Assembly: GCF_030704535.1 (NCBI RefSeq)
Contig: NC_081823.1
Coordinates: forward strand, 2,760,501-2,824,500
Reading direction: 5' to 3'
Source of the DNA: Vitis vinifera
Lineage: Eukaryota > Streptophyta > Magnoliopsida > Vitales > Vitaceae
DNA: 64,000 bases
Within the stretch, counting starts at the first letter, position 1. Every line of letters begins with the position of its first letter. A program made the position numbers and the translations under genes. Under the pieces are notes generated by a model. The model was given only the letters and a program-made list of their open reading frames with translations, did not search any database and had not been told where the DNA came from. Positions 24,285-37,500 of this stretch are shown in pieces.

Positions 24285-25576
24285 TCACGCCCATATTGCC
24301 ATCACGGACATGCCACCAACGCCCAATATGACAGCGACATAAGCCCACATTTGAAGCTTCATGTTTGATTGCAATTTGGGGCCCATGAAATCAGCGCCCA
24401 GCAGGTCCACCAGCGCCATGTAATTCAGTAGCCCAGCAGATGTAGCGTTCAGCACTCCAACCACTATCAGAGCCGTCGGGCTGTCGTCGCTGTACACCTT
24501 TGATAAGCCGATTCCCAGCGCGATCCCCAAGGGGGTGGTGACCGAGAAGAAAAACACCATGATGGCCTTCGTCCTTGCCTTGTATTCAGCCTGGGGATGG
24601 AGGTTTGGGTTAATAACTTAATATACACTGATATTGAAAAGTACATGACTGGTTTTGAGGTAGAAATCCATCGTTACCTGTAGAATGCATCCTCCAAGCC
24701 CCATTCCTTCAAAGAATTGATGGAAACAAAGAGCAGCAATGAGGGGCCTGATTGTACTGGCATTTTCAGAGGCCCCCATTGACAGCCCAATCACCACTGA
24801 GTGGACCACAATTCCCAGTTCTAGCACCTGCATCCTCAATGTTAAAGAGCATGATATGAACCCATATTCTATACTTAAAGTTCTTTAAAAAAAATTGGTC
24901 CAAAAAAAGCTATTTACAGTCAAAAAAATCTTAAGTCTTAAAATTTAATGTATGTTTCGAATCATACCTGAGCGATAATTTGATATCTCAATAGTTTTGA
25001 GGATTCGTCATCAAGCTTCTTCACACCAACTCCATGTCCGTGTCCATGAGAATGTCCCTGATCATTCTCTATGTGATCCCCATATTCGCATTCTGCTCCA
25101 CTCATTCCATGTTTCTTGTAATAACTCATTGCAAAAGAATCCATCATCAGTGTTAAAACCGCTGCAACCATGGCTATGAACGTTGAAAATGGGAATTTGC
25201 TCCATGGAGCCTGCGGCAGACATGGAGAAGTCAAGCTCTCAATTGAATCCGGCAGCACGTGAACGTAGCCTGTGGCCAGGATAACCCCCGACGCGAATGC
25301 CTTAATCAAAACGAACAATTTTCCATCCGGTTTAAGCAGTGGCATGCCTTGTAGAAGTATGGGAAAAGAGATGCCCAAGATGCTAGCAATCAGTATCGAG
25401 AATATTGCTATCACCTTCAGCTTTAAGGCTGATGCCTTTTCCTCGGATCCTCCTTTGGGATCACCACATTTCGATCCCGCTCCGCTGGCATCTTCCTTGC
25501 CGGAAGTTTGCACTGTCAATGAAAGTAGGAGGAGAAGAAGGAGAGTTAGAGCTCCAACGTTTTTCAAGGAAGCCAT
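24285..25576 (-). CDS. ZIP family metal (Zn/Fe) transporter
   Basis: Three exons, 25576-24968, 24827-24678 and 24590-24285, encode 354 residues, the normal ZIP length. Residues 1-26 form a signal-peptide-like hydrophobic stretch. Membrane segments follow at about 54-76, 87-109 and 129-152. A histidine-rich cytosolic loop (H175, H177, H179, H181) lies before helix 4. Helix 4 carries H212-S213 and GLSMGAS; helix 5 carries H239-QFFE243-G, the intramembrane metal site of the family. The remaining helices are in exon 3. It most resembles plant ZIP1/3/5-type plasma-membrane importers of zinc or iron; substrate specificity cannot be read from sequence. I saw no zinc-deficiency element (RTGTCGACAY) in the upstream sequence. 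The small exons, phase-0 junctions and intact motifs indicate a functional gene. Confidence 0.95.
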
Positions 25577-25638
25577 GACTATGGAGCAGGAGTGGAGATT
25601 GGAGAGTCTTAGATAGCAAACATATGCCTAGGACTAGC

Positions 25639-25646
25639 TATTATAT
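25639..25646 (-). promoter_or_regulatory. Possible TATA box of the ZIP gene
   Basis: The minus strand reads ATATAATA about 65 bases before the ATG. Spacing suits a short leader, but the region is AT-rich, so this is tentative. Confidence 0.4.
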
Positions 25647-25684
25647 GTGCTTGCTAGAGTCAAAGACCTTTTCAAGTTTGGTAT

Positions 25685-25985
25685 TTTGAATTATCTAAAG
25701 TACATTAAAATATGTTCTATTTTCAAATTTAGTGTTTTATATGATTTGAATGTTTTAAAACTAATCTTTCTGGTATTTGTATATTTCACATACTCTTAAG
25801 AATTTTTAAAAATCTAAGTATTAAAAATTCTTAAAATTTTAAAAATAATGAAAGATTAAATAATAAATTAATTAAATATTAATACATTTTTCACATTGAG
25901 TTCAAGTAGGAAAGCACCATACCATTGTGGTTATGGTGGGAAGATGACGTCTTGCTTGCATTAGTCAAATTTTGACTCCTCAATT
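25685..25985. repeat. ZIP upstream segment, copy 1 of a duplication
   Basis: Blocks at 25691-25730 (ATCTAAAGT.CATTA...TTTTCAAATTTA) and 25855-25985 (TAATAAATTAATTAAATATT, GGAAAGCACC, GATGACGT) recur in the same order at 27731-27900. Copy 1 lies directly upstream of the ZIP gene and includes TGACGTC, a bZIP-type core, at about 25945. Confidence 0.7.
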
Positions 25986-26911
25986 AAAATTTTTAAAATT
26001 TTCAAAAGGAAAATACTATAATATTAGAGTATGAGTCAATCAAATATTAAAAAATTTGAATGGTCACACACATATCCTATCCCTAATATTATTTTTATTT
26101 AAAAATTTTAAGGTTAATTGTGATACCCACAATATTTCAAATTCTAAAATATTAGTTGAAAAAGGGCGTATTTATTAAATATAAACTTTTTATAAATTAT
26201 ATTTATGATATTTTCGTATTGAAAAATGATATTAAGAGTGAGTTTGATGATGTTTCTATTTGAAATATTTTTAATAGGAGTATTTTCTTTTGAAGTATTT
26301 TTAGAATGATTCAATGTGTTTGATAGTGATTCTAATAAGAGTTTTTTATATTTTCAACACTGAAATTTTTTTATTTTTTAAGTTTTAAAAAGAAATATTT
26401 TTTAAATTTTTTATTTTTTAAAAGTGAGTTTGAGAGTAATTGTAAAAAGTATTTCTAATATTTCTAAATTTGAATATGTTTATTTTCCGATATTAAAAAA
26501 GTTAGAAACAGTTGATCATTGTCAAACACACTCTTAATAGATATTTTTTCAAAAAACACTTATATAAGTAATTTTTTAACAATACAAGTGATTGTTCAAA
26601 TTCCTAAATTTTCTTAAACACTATGTTAAAATAAAATCATTATCAAACAAACTCTAACGTGAATCAAGTCAATTGAAAAAGAAAAATCTTCACCATTTGA
26701 AAACATGGGTTCTTCCTATAATATTAAATAATAGAATATTATTATATATTCAATAATCAATATTAATTTCAATTATTTACTTTAACGTAGTCGAGGGACT
26801 ATTCTACCGACTATTGTCTAGTGACAAGTGACCATCAATGATGGACGAGGCAAGACAAGGTGTTGGAATAGACTAAACACATCACGAGCCATCTTTCTTA
26901 AGATTTTTGTT

Positions 26912-27105
26912 TCTTCTTATAAAGAAAAATATTCTATTGGAGTAGTGATGACAAATACTAACACATCTATATTAAGGGAATTATAGATTGAAACAAGAGC
27001 TAAAAACCTCTTCTTATAAAGAAAAATATTCTATTGGATTGATGCAAACAAATACTAACACATCTATATCAAGGGAATTGTAGATTAAAACAAGAGTTGA
27101 AAAAG
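26912..27105. repeat. Two-copy tandem repeat, period 97
   Basis: Direct copies at about 26912 and 27009 share TTCTTATAAAGAAAAATATT, ACAAATACTAACACATCTAT and AAGGGAATT(A/G)TAGATT, with few differences. No coding meaning is apparent. Confidence 0.88.
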
Positions 27106-27730
27106 TGAGGAAATTTGGTCTTTCATATAAGTGAGGAAAGCCGACAAGAAGGGATAGTGACGAGTAACCAACAACTTGATGATAAGGTGGATTTTTTCAA
27201 AATTTATTGCTTGAATCCATGGGTAAAAGAGAGAGGAATAATTGGAATAAAGATTAAGAAAACTATTTTACCATTCAAGAATTATATTCTATTTGTAAAT
27301 AAATTTTAACTTTTATTTATTTATTTTTATTAGGTCTCTGCTTTGAGAAAAATAATTAAAATGCATTTTAGAGGGTTTTAGAAAACGAAGAAATATGGCT
27401 GAGACAATTATTCCCATCCATTTATTGTCTAATTTTATAGGCGTATAACTTCAAGAATATTTAAATTAAAAATAAAATAAAATTAAGGATTTATTTGATA
27501 TTATTTTTAAAAATGTCTTTAAAAATAGTTTCCAAATATTTTTAGAAATAAAATTTTATTTGAAACTAAAATATGAAAACAGTTAAATAAATTTTGAAAA
27601 ATAGTATTTTGATTTATTATTTTCTATAGAAGTAATGTCCTTTATTGTAAAATATAAAAGCTTTTTAATTATTATTTTTATATTCTCAATAACTCCTCAT
27701 AATACTCTAAAAAAATGTTTAAAAATAATA

Positions 27731-27900
27731 AAATATCTAAAGTGCATTACCATATTTTGTATTTTCAAATTTAAAGATTAAATAATAAATTAATTAAATA
27801 TTAATACCTTTTTCATATTGAGTAAGAGTCGGAAAGCACCCTTCGTGCTACTATGGGATGATGACGTGGTGCGTACATGAGTCAAATTTCAATGATCAAA
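27731..27900. repeat. ZIP upstream segment, copy 2
   Basis: The same ordered blocks as 25691-25985 recur, but without about 120 bases between the first and second block. GATGACGTGG replaces the GATGACGTCT of copy 1. No ZIP coding sequence is attached to this copy. Confidence 0.65.
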
Positions 27901-30900
27901 GATTAATTCCAAGTATTTACTTTAAATTTTCATTTGGAGAAGAATTGGAACCTTAAAAAGGCTCAAATAATATTTGTTTTAAATTTTTCTTAAATATTAT
28001 ATTTTTACTATTTTTAATCTTCGATATTCAACTATTTTAAATTTTCTCTCAAATTTCTCCCAAATAAATTTTTTAAAAAGTGATTTCTAAAATTATACCA
28101 AATCCTAACTTCTACAAGAAAAAATACTTCCAAAATATTATCTATAAAATATTTCTAATATTAGGTTTTCTTATATAATAAGGAAAGTTATTACAAATAC
28201 TTTTATAAAAAATCTAAGAAGGGAAAATGTGATAAGATAGAGATGAGTATATAAAAACTATATTATGTGAATAAAGATGATGTGAGAATACTGAAAGATA
28301 CTTGGTGGAGTGAGGGGACTCGTAGTAAGGAGTGAAAAAATATGAGATGTTTCGAATTTAACCGTTGTATCTGATTTTGTCATTTATAATATTTTTTAGG
28401 TAGAGTAAAATGATTTTTCTACATTCATGGATATAAACATGATTGATTAAATCACGTTAAAACCTCGTGTACTATATATATATGATTATTTTATCTTTAC
28501 ATTCTTAAACTAACATATTTGCATTAAAATTTCCCCAGGCACAACATTATAAATCCCCTACAACCCTTCTAAAATTTTTCAATCCAATCTTTACCAAAAT
28601 TATCCATGCAATTCATCTTTTGGTGTCCATCACCATCAAATTAACGCACTAGAAATTATAATTCTTGCTAAAAATGGTGGGAAATTGTTTTTGACACTCC
28701 AACCTTTGAAGTAGGCAAAGCATTACTAATTTAAGATAATGTTGAATTTTGATAAAAATTCTTCCTTTTTTGGTAAGTATAATGTAAGATTCCTTGCACA
28801 CCATGTATTCAAGCCAAAGGATGGGAGAGGTTAAGCTTCATTATTTGCTAAAAAGGGAAAAAATGGAAAGAAATGGTTTAATAGATAGAAAATTTTGGTC
28901 ATTTGTTTTTTCAAATTTAAAAACAAATTTCATCATTAAACCCTCTAAATTAAATGTAATTTTTTGTTTTTGTGACAATTTTTTTTATTTTATTCATTTT
29001 TCTTTAAAGAACAAACATAATATTTTATTTTGACATAAATATTGGATTTTTTTTATTAAAATTATAATTCTTTGTTTTCCTTGAACTTTTAAGGTTTTGT
29101 TTGGTCACGGAGAGTACAAGGAAAATTTAAAAAAACATAAAAAAGAATATTTTTCTTCATATTTAAAATATTAAAAATAAATAAAATATAATTAAAATTA
29201 ATAAGAAATTTATCCATTTTTAAATTATTTAATCCTTATATAAAGAAGTTAAATGAGATTAAAATGGTATATTAAATACTTTATTATTATTTTTTTATTT
29301 TAATTTTTTTTATCTTCTTTCACCTTTTTCTTTTTTCTACTTTTCCTTTTTTATATATTTCTGTCATATTTTCTCTCACATTTTTCACAATCAAATATAA
29401 CTTAAATTCATTATTTTTCTCTTATCCAAAATTCCTAATAATTTGCATTATTTTTCAATTAAATGAATGTTTAACGAATATCTTATATACAACATTGCAA
29501 ATCGAACACATTAGGTCAAACTCACTTCAAATACAAATTCAAATTATTGAAAGCCTAATCCAACTCAAATTGTTCAAATCGAGTTTAATCCAAACTCAAA
29601 CTCAACTCATATTTGAACCACCATAGTCAAAAGCTTAGTTCAACTTGAATGGTTCAAATCAAGTTAAACCTAAATATATTTTTCTAAATTCAATATGAAT
29701 TTAGGGTAAGATTGTTACGTGGATGTTCAAATTGATTGGATTACACAGGTTGGACCAACCATAACAAAACAAACGAACTTTAAATCAATTTAAAAAGAGG
29801 TTGACTGCCAACTACAACAATTAAATAAAATAAAAACTAATTATATAATGATATTTTATGTCTTGTTAATGACAAAACTAACATGGGTTAAAACTTAAGA
29901 TACATAGCGTAAGTGATATATATAAAAAGACAATTGATTAAATCGTATCAACGTATCACATATGTATCTTGATCCCATAATTTGCATCCTCATCTAATGA
30001 TTTAAAATTTATCCTACACTTTGAATGACCGATATGTAATGTTTGATTAGTAACTTGGGGCAACTTAAAATTTTCTTATATATAGGAAGTCCTACATTTC
30101 TAAAAGAAAAGAAATCGGAGTAACATAATAATAGAAGTTTTTAGAGATGCAATACATTGGATAAGAGAGAGTTTTTAGTGTCATATAAATATGAACTCTT
30201 TTTAATTATTTAGACATGTTTTAAAGTCGTGAGGGTCCTTTAGGTCAAAAATAGGCAATATCTATAAGGTTGGATATGACCCATTATAAAATGTATCAGA
30301 GTAAATCTTCAGCCCTGGTGTGAGGGTTTGTTTGGCCTATGAGGGTGTTTCATGAGGGTTCTATTTTGAACAACAGTTGGGTTTTTTGGGAAGGGGGTTG
30401 GAGGGATTGTTGTTGTTTTTTACTTGTTTTTGCATGAATTCTTATGTAGTTTTAGGTTCTATATAATAATTATATTTAAAGAAATATTGTTAAATTATAC
30501 TTAAATTATTTACTTAAAATTTATTCTAAACCATCAAATTGACATATATATCATCATAAATTATAAGTAGGATAAAAGAGGTCGAATAACAATTGAGGTC
30601 ATGAAGTAGCAAAAGAGATCGTGGAGATAATTAGGACAAATGAAGATAAAAAGGTAAAATAAGGATATAAATTTAATATAAGTTAATTATTTTTACTTGT
30701 TACTTAAAGTTATTTCTTATTTTAACTCATATTATTAAGTTATTTTACCAAATATACTTAATTTACTTAATAATTTAAATTAAGTTATTAAGTAACGGTA
30801 AGTTATTAAGTTAATTTACCAAACACCCACTAATTTTCATATTTTTGTTGTTATAAGTAATCTTGGTATTTTAACATATTCCAAAATATTAATTCTTATT

Positions 30901-31574
30901 TTTATTAAATTATTAGTTTTCAAATATGTTATTTTGTTTACATAAAATAGAAAAAAAAACCATAATAATTGTCTTTTGTAGGAGCAATGATATGTAACTA
31001 CTATTTTTTTTTGTTGGTAAATAAAGATAGATTAATAAACTTGAGATAAATTCAAACATTAAAAAAAAAAACAAATATATTAATTATTTTATTTTTAAAT
31101 TTTGTTTGTACTAGTTGATTAATTTTATATAAAAATTTAATAGTGAAAAATAAAATAGAAACTATTCTTGAGAAATGTGATAAATTATTTTGGATATTTA
31201 AATTGATGGACCCCCTAAGAAAATGATGTTTAAAGGGAAGGGGAAGCTCACCCTCACTTTCTCCCTCACCATCATTTTGGTCTTCTTCCTCAAATTATTT
31301 CTTTAGTGGATTGTTACTTCATTTGAAGCCAAAACCAACATTATCATAAGAGACACTTATTATAGTATAAATTCCCAATAATCTCTTTTAAATTTTATTG
31401 GTATATTATATGAAGTGTTTTGTCTTGTCATACACCAACAAAAATGGAGGAATTTTTTAGATGGTACTCTCAAATGGGAAATCACTATTTACAGCCACTA
31501 ACTTATCCAGCTCAATTATATTTTTTTTTAATCAAATGTATTAATAAAAAAAAAAACAAGAAATGGGGAAAATG

Positions 31575-31938
31575 AGGGTTTGTCTAACAACTATTTTTTA
31601 GAATAGTTTTCTCTTTTCTATAACAAAAAAACTAAAAAATACACAATTGAAAAACTATTTTTTTAATAGAAAAGAAGGTATTTTCAAATAACATCTTTCA
31701 ATTATTTTAAGTTATTTTCATTTGTTTTTTTTTAAATAATTGTACAAACATGTATAATAATTAAAAATAAAACTTTAGATATATGTATTTTTTTTAAACA
31801 TATTTAAAAATATTAAAAACATATTAAAAATATTTTAAATTCCTAAATAAATTCTTATTCTATAAAACATCAAAGAATAATTTTAAAAACTATTTTTCAT
31901 AATTATTTTTAAAAATAGTTATCAAATAGAGTCTTATA
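31575..31938. mobile_element. hAT-like MITE candidate
   Basis: The left end GGGTTTGTCTAACAACTATT and the reverse complement of the right end (AGACTCTATTTGATAACTATT) are imperfect inverted repeats of the GGGTCTGTTTGATAACTATT type common in plant hAT MITEs. A target duplication is not evident. Confidence 0.45.
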
Positions 31939-33051
31939 TTACACATTTGAAATCTTTGTTATATAGTAAAGCCCATTACTAAAATCCCCACAAACTAAAA
32001 TTTATTGTTACTCCAATTAATTGGAGCCATGAATTTCATTATGTCATGTGATTTCAAAATATCCTTGAATTATAGCTAGTTTCTTGAAAATTTTGAAGGA
32101 AAATAAAATAATAATAATAAAAAAATGAAAGAAAAAGTAAAAAAAAAAGAAAAAAAAACCTAGATGTAAAGCCAATAAATTATCTTTATATGATTTTTCA
32201 TATTTATGTCACTTATTTTTCCTTTTTATTTTTAATAAAGGTTAAATAATATGAATATGGACAAGTTTTTAATTGATTTTAATTATATTTGATTTTTTTT
32301 ATTTTTTCCCTATTTTTATTGATAAACCTAACATATAAAAATTATTTTTCTTAACATTTTTTTTTCATTTTTTTAATACTTCCCTAAGCCAACCTTTTTT
32401 TTTTTTTTTTTTTTTAAAAAAAAAACCCATAAATTTTGTTAGTAGTGTAAGACTTCGTTTATGATCTTAATAATTTTAGTTAGAGAATTTGAAAATGGAT
32501 TTAATCTTAATAAGAAGCTTAAATTGATTAAATTTTAGGTTAAAAAAATTGTTTCGTATTTAATAAAATCTTCATAATATCAATATTATTTGAAAAGACA
32601 AAAGAAATATTATTAATTACAATAAAAGAATTATATTGCAAAATACAATCCATATGGAAAAACATTATGAGACTTTTTTTTTTTTTACAAATTTCTTTTG
32701 TAATTATAATATTAATTAATTTAGGCTATGTTTGATTTTTAGAAAATATCCAAGATAGGGAAAAAAATGCTAAAAGAATATATAAATGAAACGGAAAATA
32801 TGAGGGACAGAAAATATCAAACCTAAAATTAAAAAATTCAAGGGAAAATTCCAAGAAGAGAGAAAGTGAAAAAAAAAAATATTTAAAATTAATAAATTAT
32901 TCTATATACTTTTTATAATTCATTTACTTGTTTTTTTCTATTGTATATAAATTAAATTTTATTTGATAACCCGAATGTTAAAAAATTATTTCATTTTTAA
33001 TTTTCTTGAAACCAAAACACAATAAGACAAAATGAAGGGAAAAAAATAGTA

Positions 33052-33365
33052 AGGGTCTATTTGAGAATTATTTTTTTACAATAGTTTTCTATTATTCAAA
33101 ATAAAAAACAGTTTTTGATTACTAAACATATTTTTCATTTTCTAATTTTAAGAACAGATAATAAAGTGTTTTTAGATAATATATTTTAATTATTTTCACT
33201 TATTTTTCGAGTGTTGATTTAAGAAATAATTATACAAATATGTAAAATAATTAAGGTTTCCAAACAGATTTTTGTTTTAAATAAGTCAGATAACAAATTT
33301 CCAAAATTGTTTTCAAAAACTATTTTTCAGATTTATTGAAAAAAAACAATTACCAAATATGCCCT
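33052..33365. mobile_element. hAT-like MITE candidate
   Basis: The left end AGGGTCTATTTGAGAATTAT and the reverse complement of the right end AGGGCATATTTGGTAATTGT form imperfect inverted repeats. The adjoining eight bases do not match as a duplication, so the ends may have decayed. Confidence 0.5.
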
Positions 33366-34510
33366 AAAAGATTTTCCCCTCAGTTATAATTTTCATTTTA
33401 TAGGAAAATTTTATAAATATTTGATACATATTTTTTGTTTCCTAATAATTATTTTCTCTATTTTGTCACACGCAAACTTTATGATAATCAATTATGGTAG
33501 GCCAATAATGTATTATTATATCTCATAATTTATTTTTGCCATTTAATTTTTAAATAATTTTCATAAAATGGCTACATATAATGATTTGTAGAAAAAAAAT
33601 TGTGGATTTTTAAAAATAATCAAATAATATTTCTTAAAATTAATATGGGTATAACCTTAAACAAGTGACATCCATTTGGAGATTCATGATCGATTAATCA
33701 TCCACTTTTGTTATTTTGTCCCGAAAATGACCCTACATTCACTCACGTGCTAAGCACGTGACAATTATGAGCACATGGGATTATTATTTATTATCCCTGT
33801 CACTTTAAATTTTTGAAGGCATATTGTATATATAAATTTTCACAAAAAGAAAAAAAATTAAAATTAAGAAATAGGCTAGCTGTGAAAATACTGTGAATTT
33901 GGAAAGCACGCGGACGAGGGAAGAGATGTACAATGGTGGAATCTGACCTAATTCAGAGAATCTCCAGAATTTGAATTGGGGTTTTTTTTTTTTTTTTTTT
34001 GGAATTGGAAGACATTGATGGAGGGAGCAATTCATCTCAATCTCGCATTTGCATTCAATGAATTTTGATTTTCTGTTGAAATTTCTCACACTTTTTGTTG
34101 GGTTGGGAGGTGTGATTTGTGGGTTTGGATCAAAGGTTGGGTTTTGGATTTGGATTTGGGGGAGTTTTCAGACTTCTGGGTTTTGATTTGGTTTTCGTCT
34201 GTAATCGTTTTCATACTTTTTGTTTAGTTTTTTCCACGGATGATGTTGGGTTTTCGCGATTGAATTGCGTGTTGGCTTAGATCAAATGTTTGTTTTCCCT
34301 TTTTCAGAAAATTTGGCTAGTGGTTCTGCTTTTATGGATTGATTTGTACCAGTTTTGGAAAAGAATTGTGGGTTTGGTAAAGGAGGAGAGATTGATTGGG
34401 GGAGTTGTTGAGGCGTTCTCCAATTGGGGTCTGCAGAAAAACTTGTGGGGTTTGTGAATGTGAGGGTTTTCTTTGGAGATGAAAGGCGAAGCGGTGTGTG
34501 CAGAAGTACA

Positions 34511-37500
34511 ATGACTGGAGGGTTGTTGGGTTTACGTAGTGGAAGTTATGGGTCTCTGCAACATCTTCAAAATGGTGCGTTTCACCCTCAGCCTCAATTT
34601 GTTGGGCGCAAACCTTCAAAGATGTTACCTTCTGGTTCTAGGGAAAAGGAAAGGCTTCTTCCCTATCTTTTCAGATTTTTGAGTCGCAGAAGGGTTGGAA
34701 TGCTTATTTTGGTTGGCTTTGCCTTTTTGGTATTCTTATCAGGTTTCTCAACTGTCAGTAAAGGTTTGTTTCTGTATCATTTGCTTATTTTTCTTTCCAT
34801 TTTTTCTCAGTTCTTTTGATTGTCAAATTCCAGTGTCTGAGGCCTTGCATTATCTCTGCCTAATGGATGTTTTTTTTAGATGGTGAGTAGACACTTGTGT
34901 AGTCTTATGTTTATCTTAGCCTGATTGATGTGATTTGCATAGGTTTTTTCCAAGCTGAAGCCTAATTGATGCTATCTATACTATCTTTGATGCTTGATGT
35001 TATTTTAATGGATGTTATTTATATGACCTTCTATGTTTTATGTTGTGTCTATTTTTGAAGTGGGAAATGTAGGATAACTTTTGATGGCGACCATGGGCAG
35101 GCTCTTGCATAGTGTCGGAAACATGCCCGGGGTTGTGACTGTTTGTTGATGAAATAGTACAACTTAACCTTGTTGTATTGTATTAATCTTCAGAGCAATG
35201 AATTTCATTTGGATTGGATGTACCTCTCTTCTAACAAGTGAGGAGTGCAATAGACAGATTGCTTAGGATCACTGGGTTTTTTTATTTACTAAGAAATGTT
35301 GGGAACAGTATTGATCTTATTGTGGCTATTTGTGTCCTTTGAACTGGGTTTGGGGTATACATACATTGTGACTTATTTAGGTTTCATTATTCTTCTTCTT
35401 CTTATTTTTCTGTTTTTTCAACTGTCACTGTAGTGTTTTGGTTTTAAGTTTCTCTTGTTATTGTTATACTTTGAGTAATAACCTATGTAATTGGCCTGTT
35501 TTTATATGAAGATGCACCGGAAAGCAATAGTGTGAGCATTACCCAGCATATCCATCACATAAATCCTTATGACAATGGGGAATCTGATCAAGATCTCCCA
35601 TTTTTTTTGCCGAGGATAGAAGTCAAGCATAAGGATAATGTTGATTATATACCAAGCACTGTGACAGAAAGTGGAGAAAATAATGCCCACCGTCCTCCCC
35701 TTCCTCCTAGCACTTCTGCTGTTGCAGCTGTTGTAGGGTATACCCCTCCATTGCACCATCCATGTGAAAATTTTGCATTTCCTCCACCTCCTCCACCAGA
35801 TAGGAAACGGATTGGACCACGCCGTAAGTTTGAAAATTTCTTTTATTTCTATTTTTTTTTTCCCACCTTACAGCTGATCCATTCATGTAATGGTAATAAT
35901 TTGATGATATAATTTGAAACACCTTGTCTAATTATTTGGTTTTTGTCAAATGAGTATTTGAGAAGCTATATTATCAGTTAAAATGACAAAGCTGCATATT
36001 TAGTATATGTCCTAACACAGTGCTTTTTACTTTTTGTCCTTTTGTTTCAGCATGCCCAGTGTGTTACCTTCCAGTGGAGCAGGCTATTGCTAGCATCCCA
36101 AGCTCCTCATCCCCATCACCTCTGCTTAAACAGTTAAATTATGTTCATGAGGAAAACCCAATTAAAACTGAACCACATGGAGGCTCTGAATTTGGTGGAT
36201 ATCCTTCACTAAAACAGAGGAATGATTCCTTTGATATAAAAGAGTCAATGACTGTGCATTGTGGGTAGGTTTTGCTCTTGTTATCAGTTTTGTTTAAATG
36301 CATTAATCATATATGGGTATATATATTATCATTGTTGTCCTTTAGTCATGATGGCCTTTGACAGATATTCATTATGTTTGATCTAAATTCATCTTATTGT
36401 TCTTCTGCTGGGGCATCTCATTTACAACTTGTGTATATCTACTGTGCATATTCTGTTTTATCAGATTTGTCACAGGAAGTAAGCCTGGTCATCATACTGG
36501 ATTTGATATTGATGAAGCTGACCTTAAAGAGTTGGAGCAGCCTCATGAAGTCATTGTTGCATCTGCTATATTTGGTATCGAGGATGAAACTGCTCAAATT
36601 TATTTGAAAGGTTTTTGTTTTCTGCATAAAAATAACTTTTTTGCATATCATTTTTTCTCAGGAAACTATGACATTATACAACAGCCCAGGAATGTTAGTG
36701 AAGCTGCCAGGAAAAATGTCCCCTTTTATATGTTTATTGATGAAGAAACAGAAGCATATATGAGGAATTCTAGTGTCTTGGACAGCAGTAAGAGGGTTGG
36801 ATTATGGAGGATCATTCTTGTACATAACATTCCATACACTGATGCAAGACGCAATGGAAAGGTGAGTTCACTTGTTAGTGTTCTATTATTTTCTTCCTTT
36901 TGGTTTATGCTAGGATGTGCTTTAGATAACTCTTGGTTGTTTTGTTTTTGTTGTTTTACTGTTCTTAAGTTTTACTGTTCTGGTTGAACAGAATTTGGGT
37001 TGTGATGATATGACATGATGCAACTAAACCAGCTAAATGACAATGGTAACATAAAAAATGCATGGGATTGCACTTAGATATCTATGCTAATGTTTTATAC
37101 TGTAATGAAGCCTTAGTTCCTACCACTTGGTCAACCTGCTTAAATGCTTTTCTCATTTAGCCCTAGCCATATCCTCTTTTAAATTCTTGGCAACATGTAT
37201 TGAAATTATGTCTTTAAAGGAATGAACTAATTTTTAAGGGTTTTTTTTTGTTTGGAAAGAATCACCAAGGAGATAGTTCAGCTATTAGTATGAATCAGGC
37301 CTTAGGGTCCTTGACTTTTAAGGGGTTCCTTTGTTTTTGTTTCCCAGAGGTTTTGGGGGGCAGTTTTTTATACTCTTATTGTTACTCAATACAGTCCTTA
37401 TCATGCGTTGTGTCCTTCCCAATATAATGTTAAACCTTAATGTTTTTTGTGCTCAATTTGTGAACCCAATTTTGATCAATTTTCTTCATGAAATTTAGGC

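Larger units (their letters stand above)
25990..34400. other. Long AT-rich intergenic stretch without a recognised gene
   Basis: I find no supported exon. It holds the 97-base tandem repeat, the second ZIP-upstream copy, hAT-like MITE candidates at 31575-31938 and 33052-33365, and many homopolymer A/T tracts. Between 29540 and 29720 there are degenerate repeats of CAAACTCAACTC type, related to a patch near 43250-43390. Confidence 0.5.
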
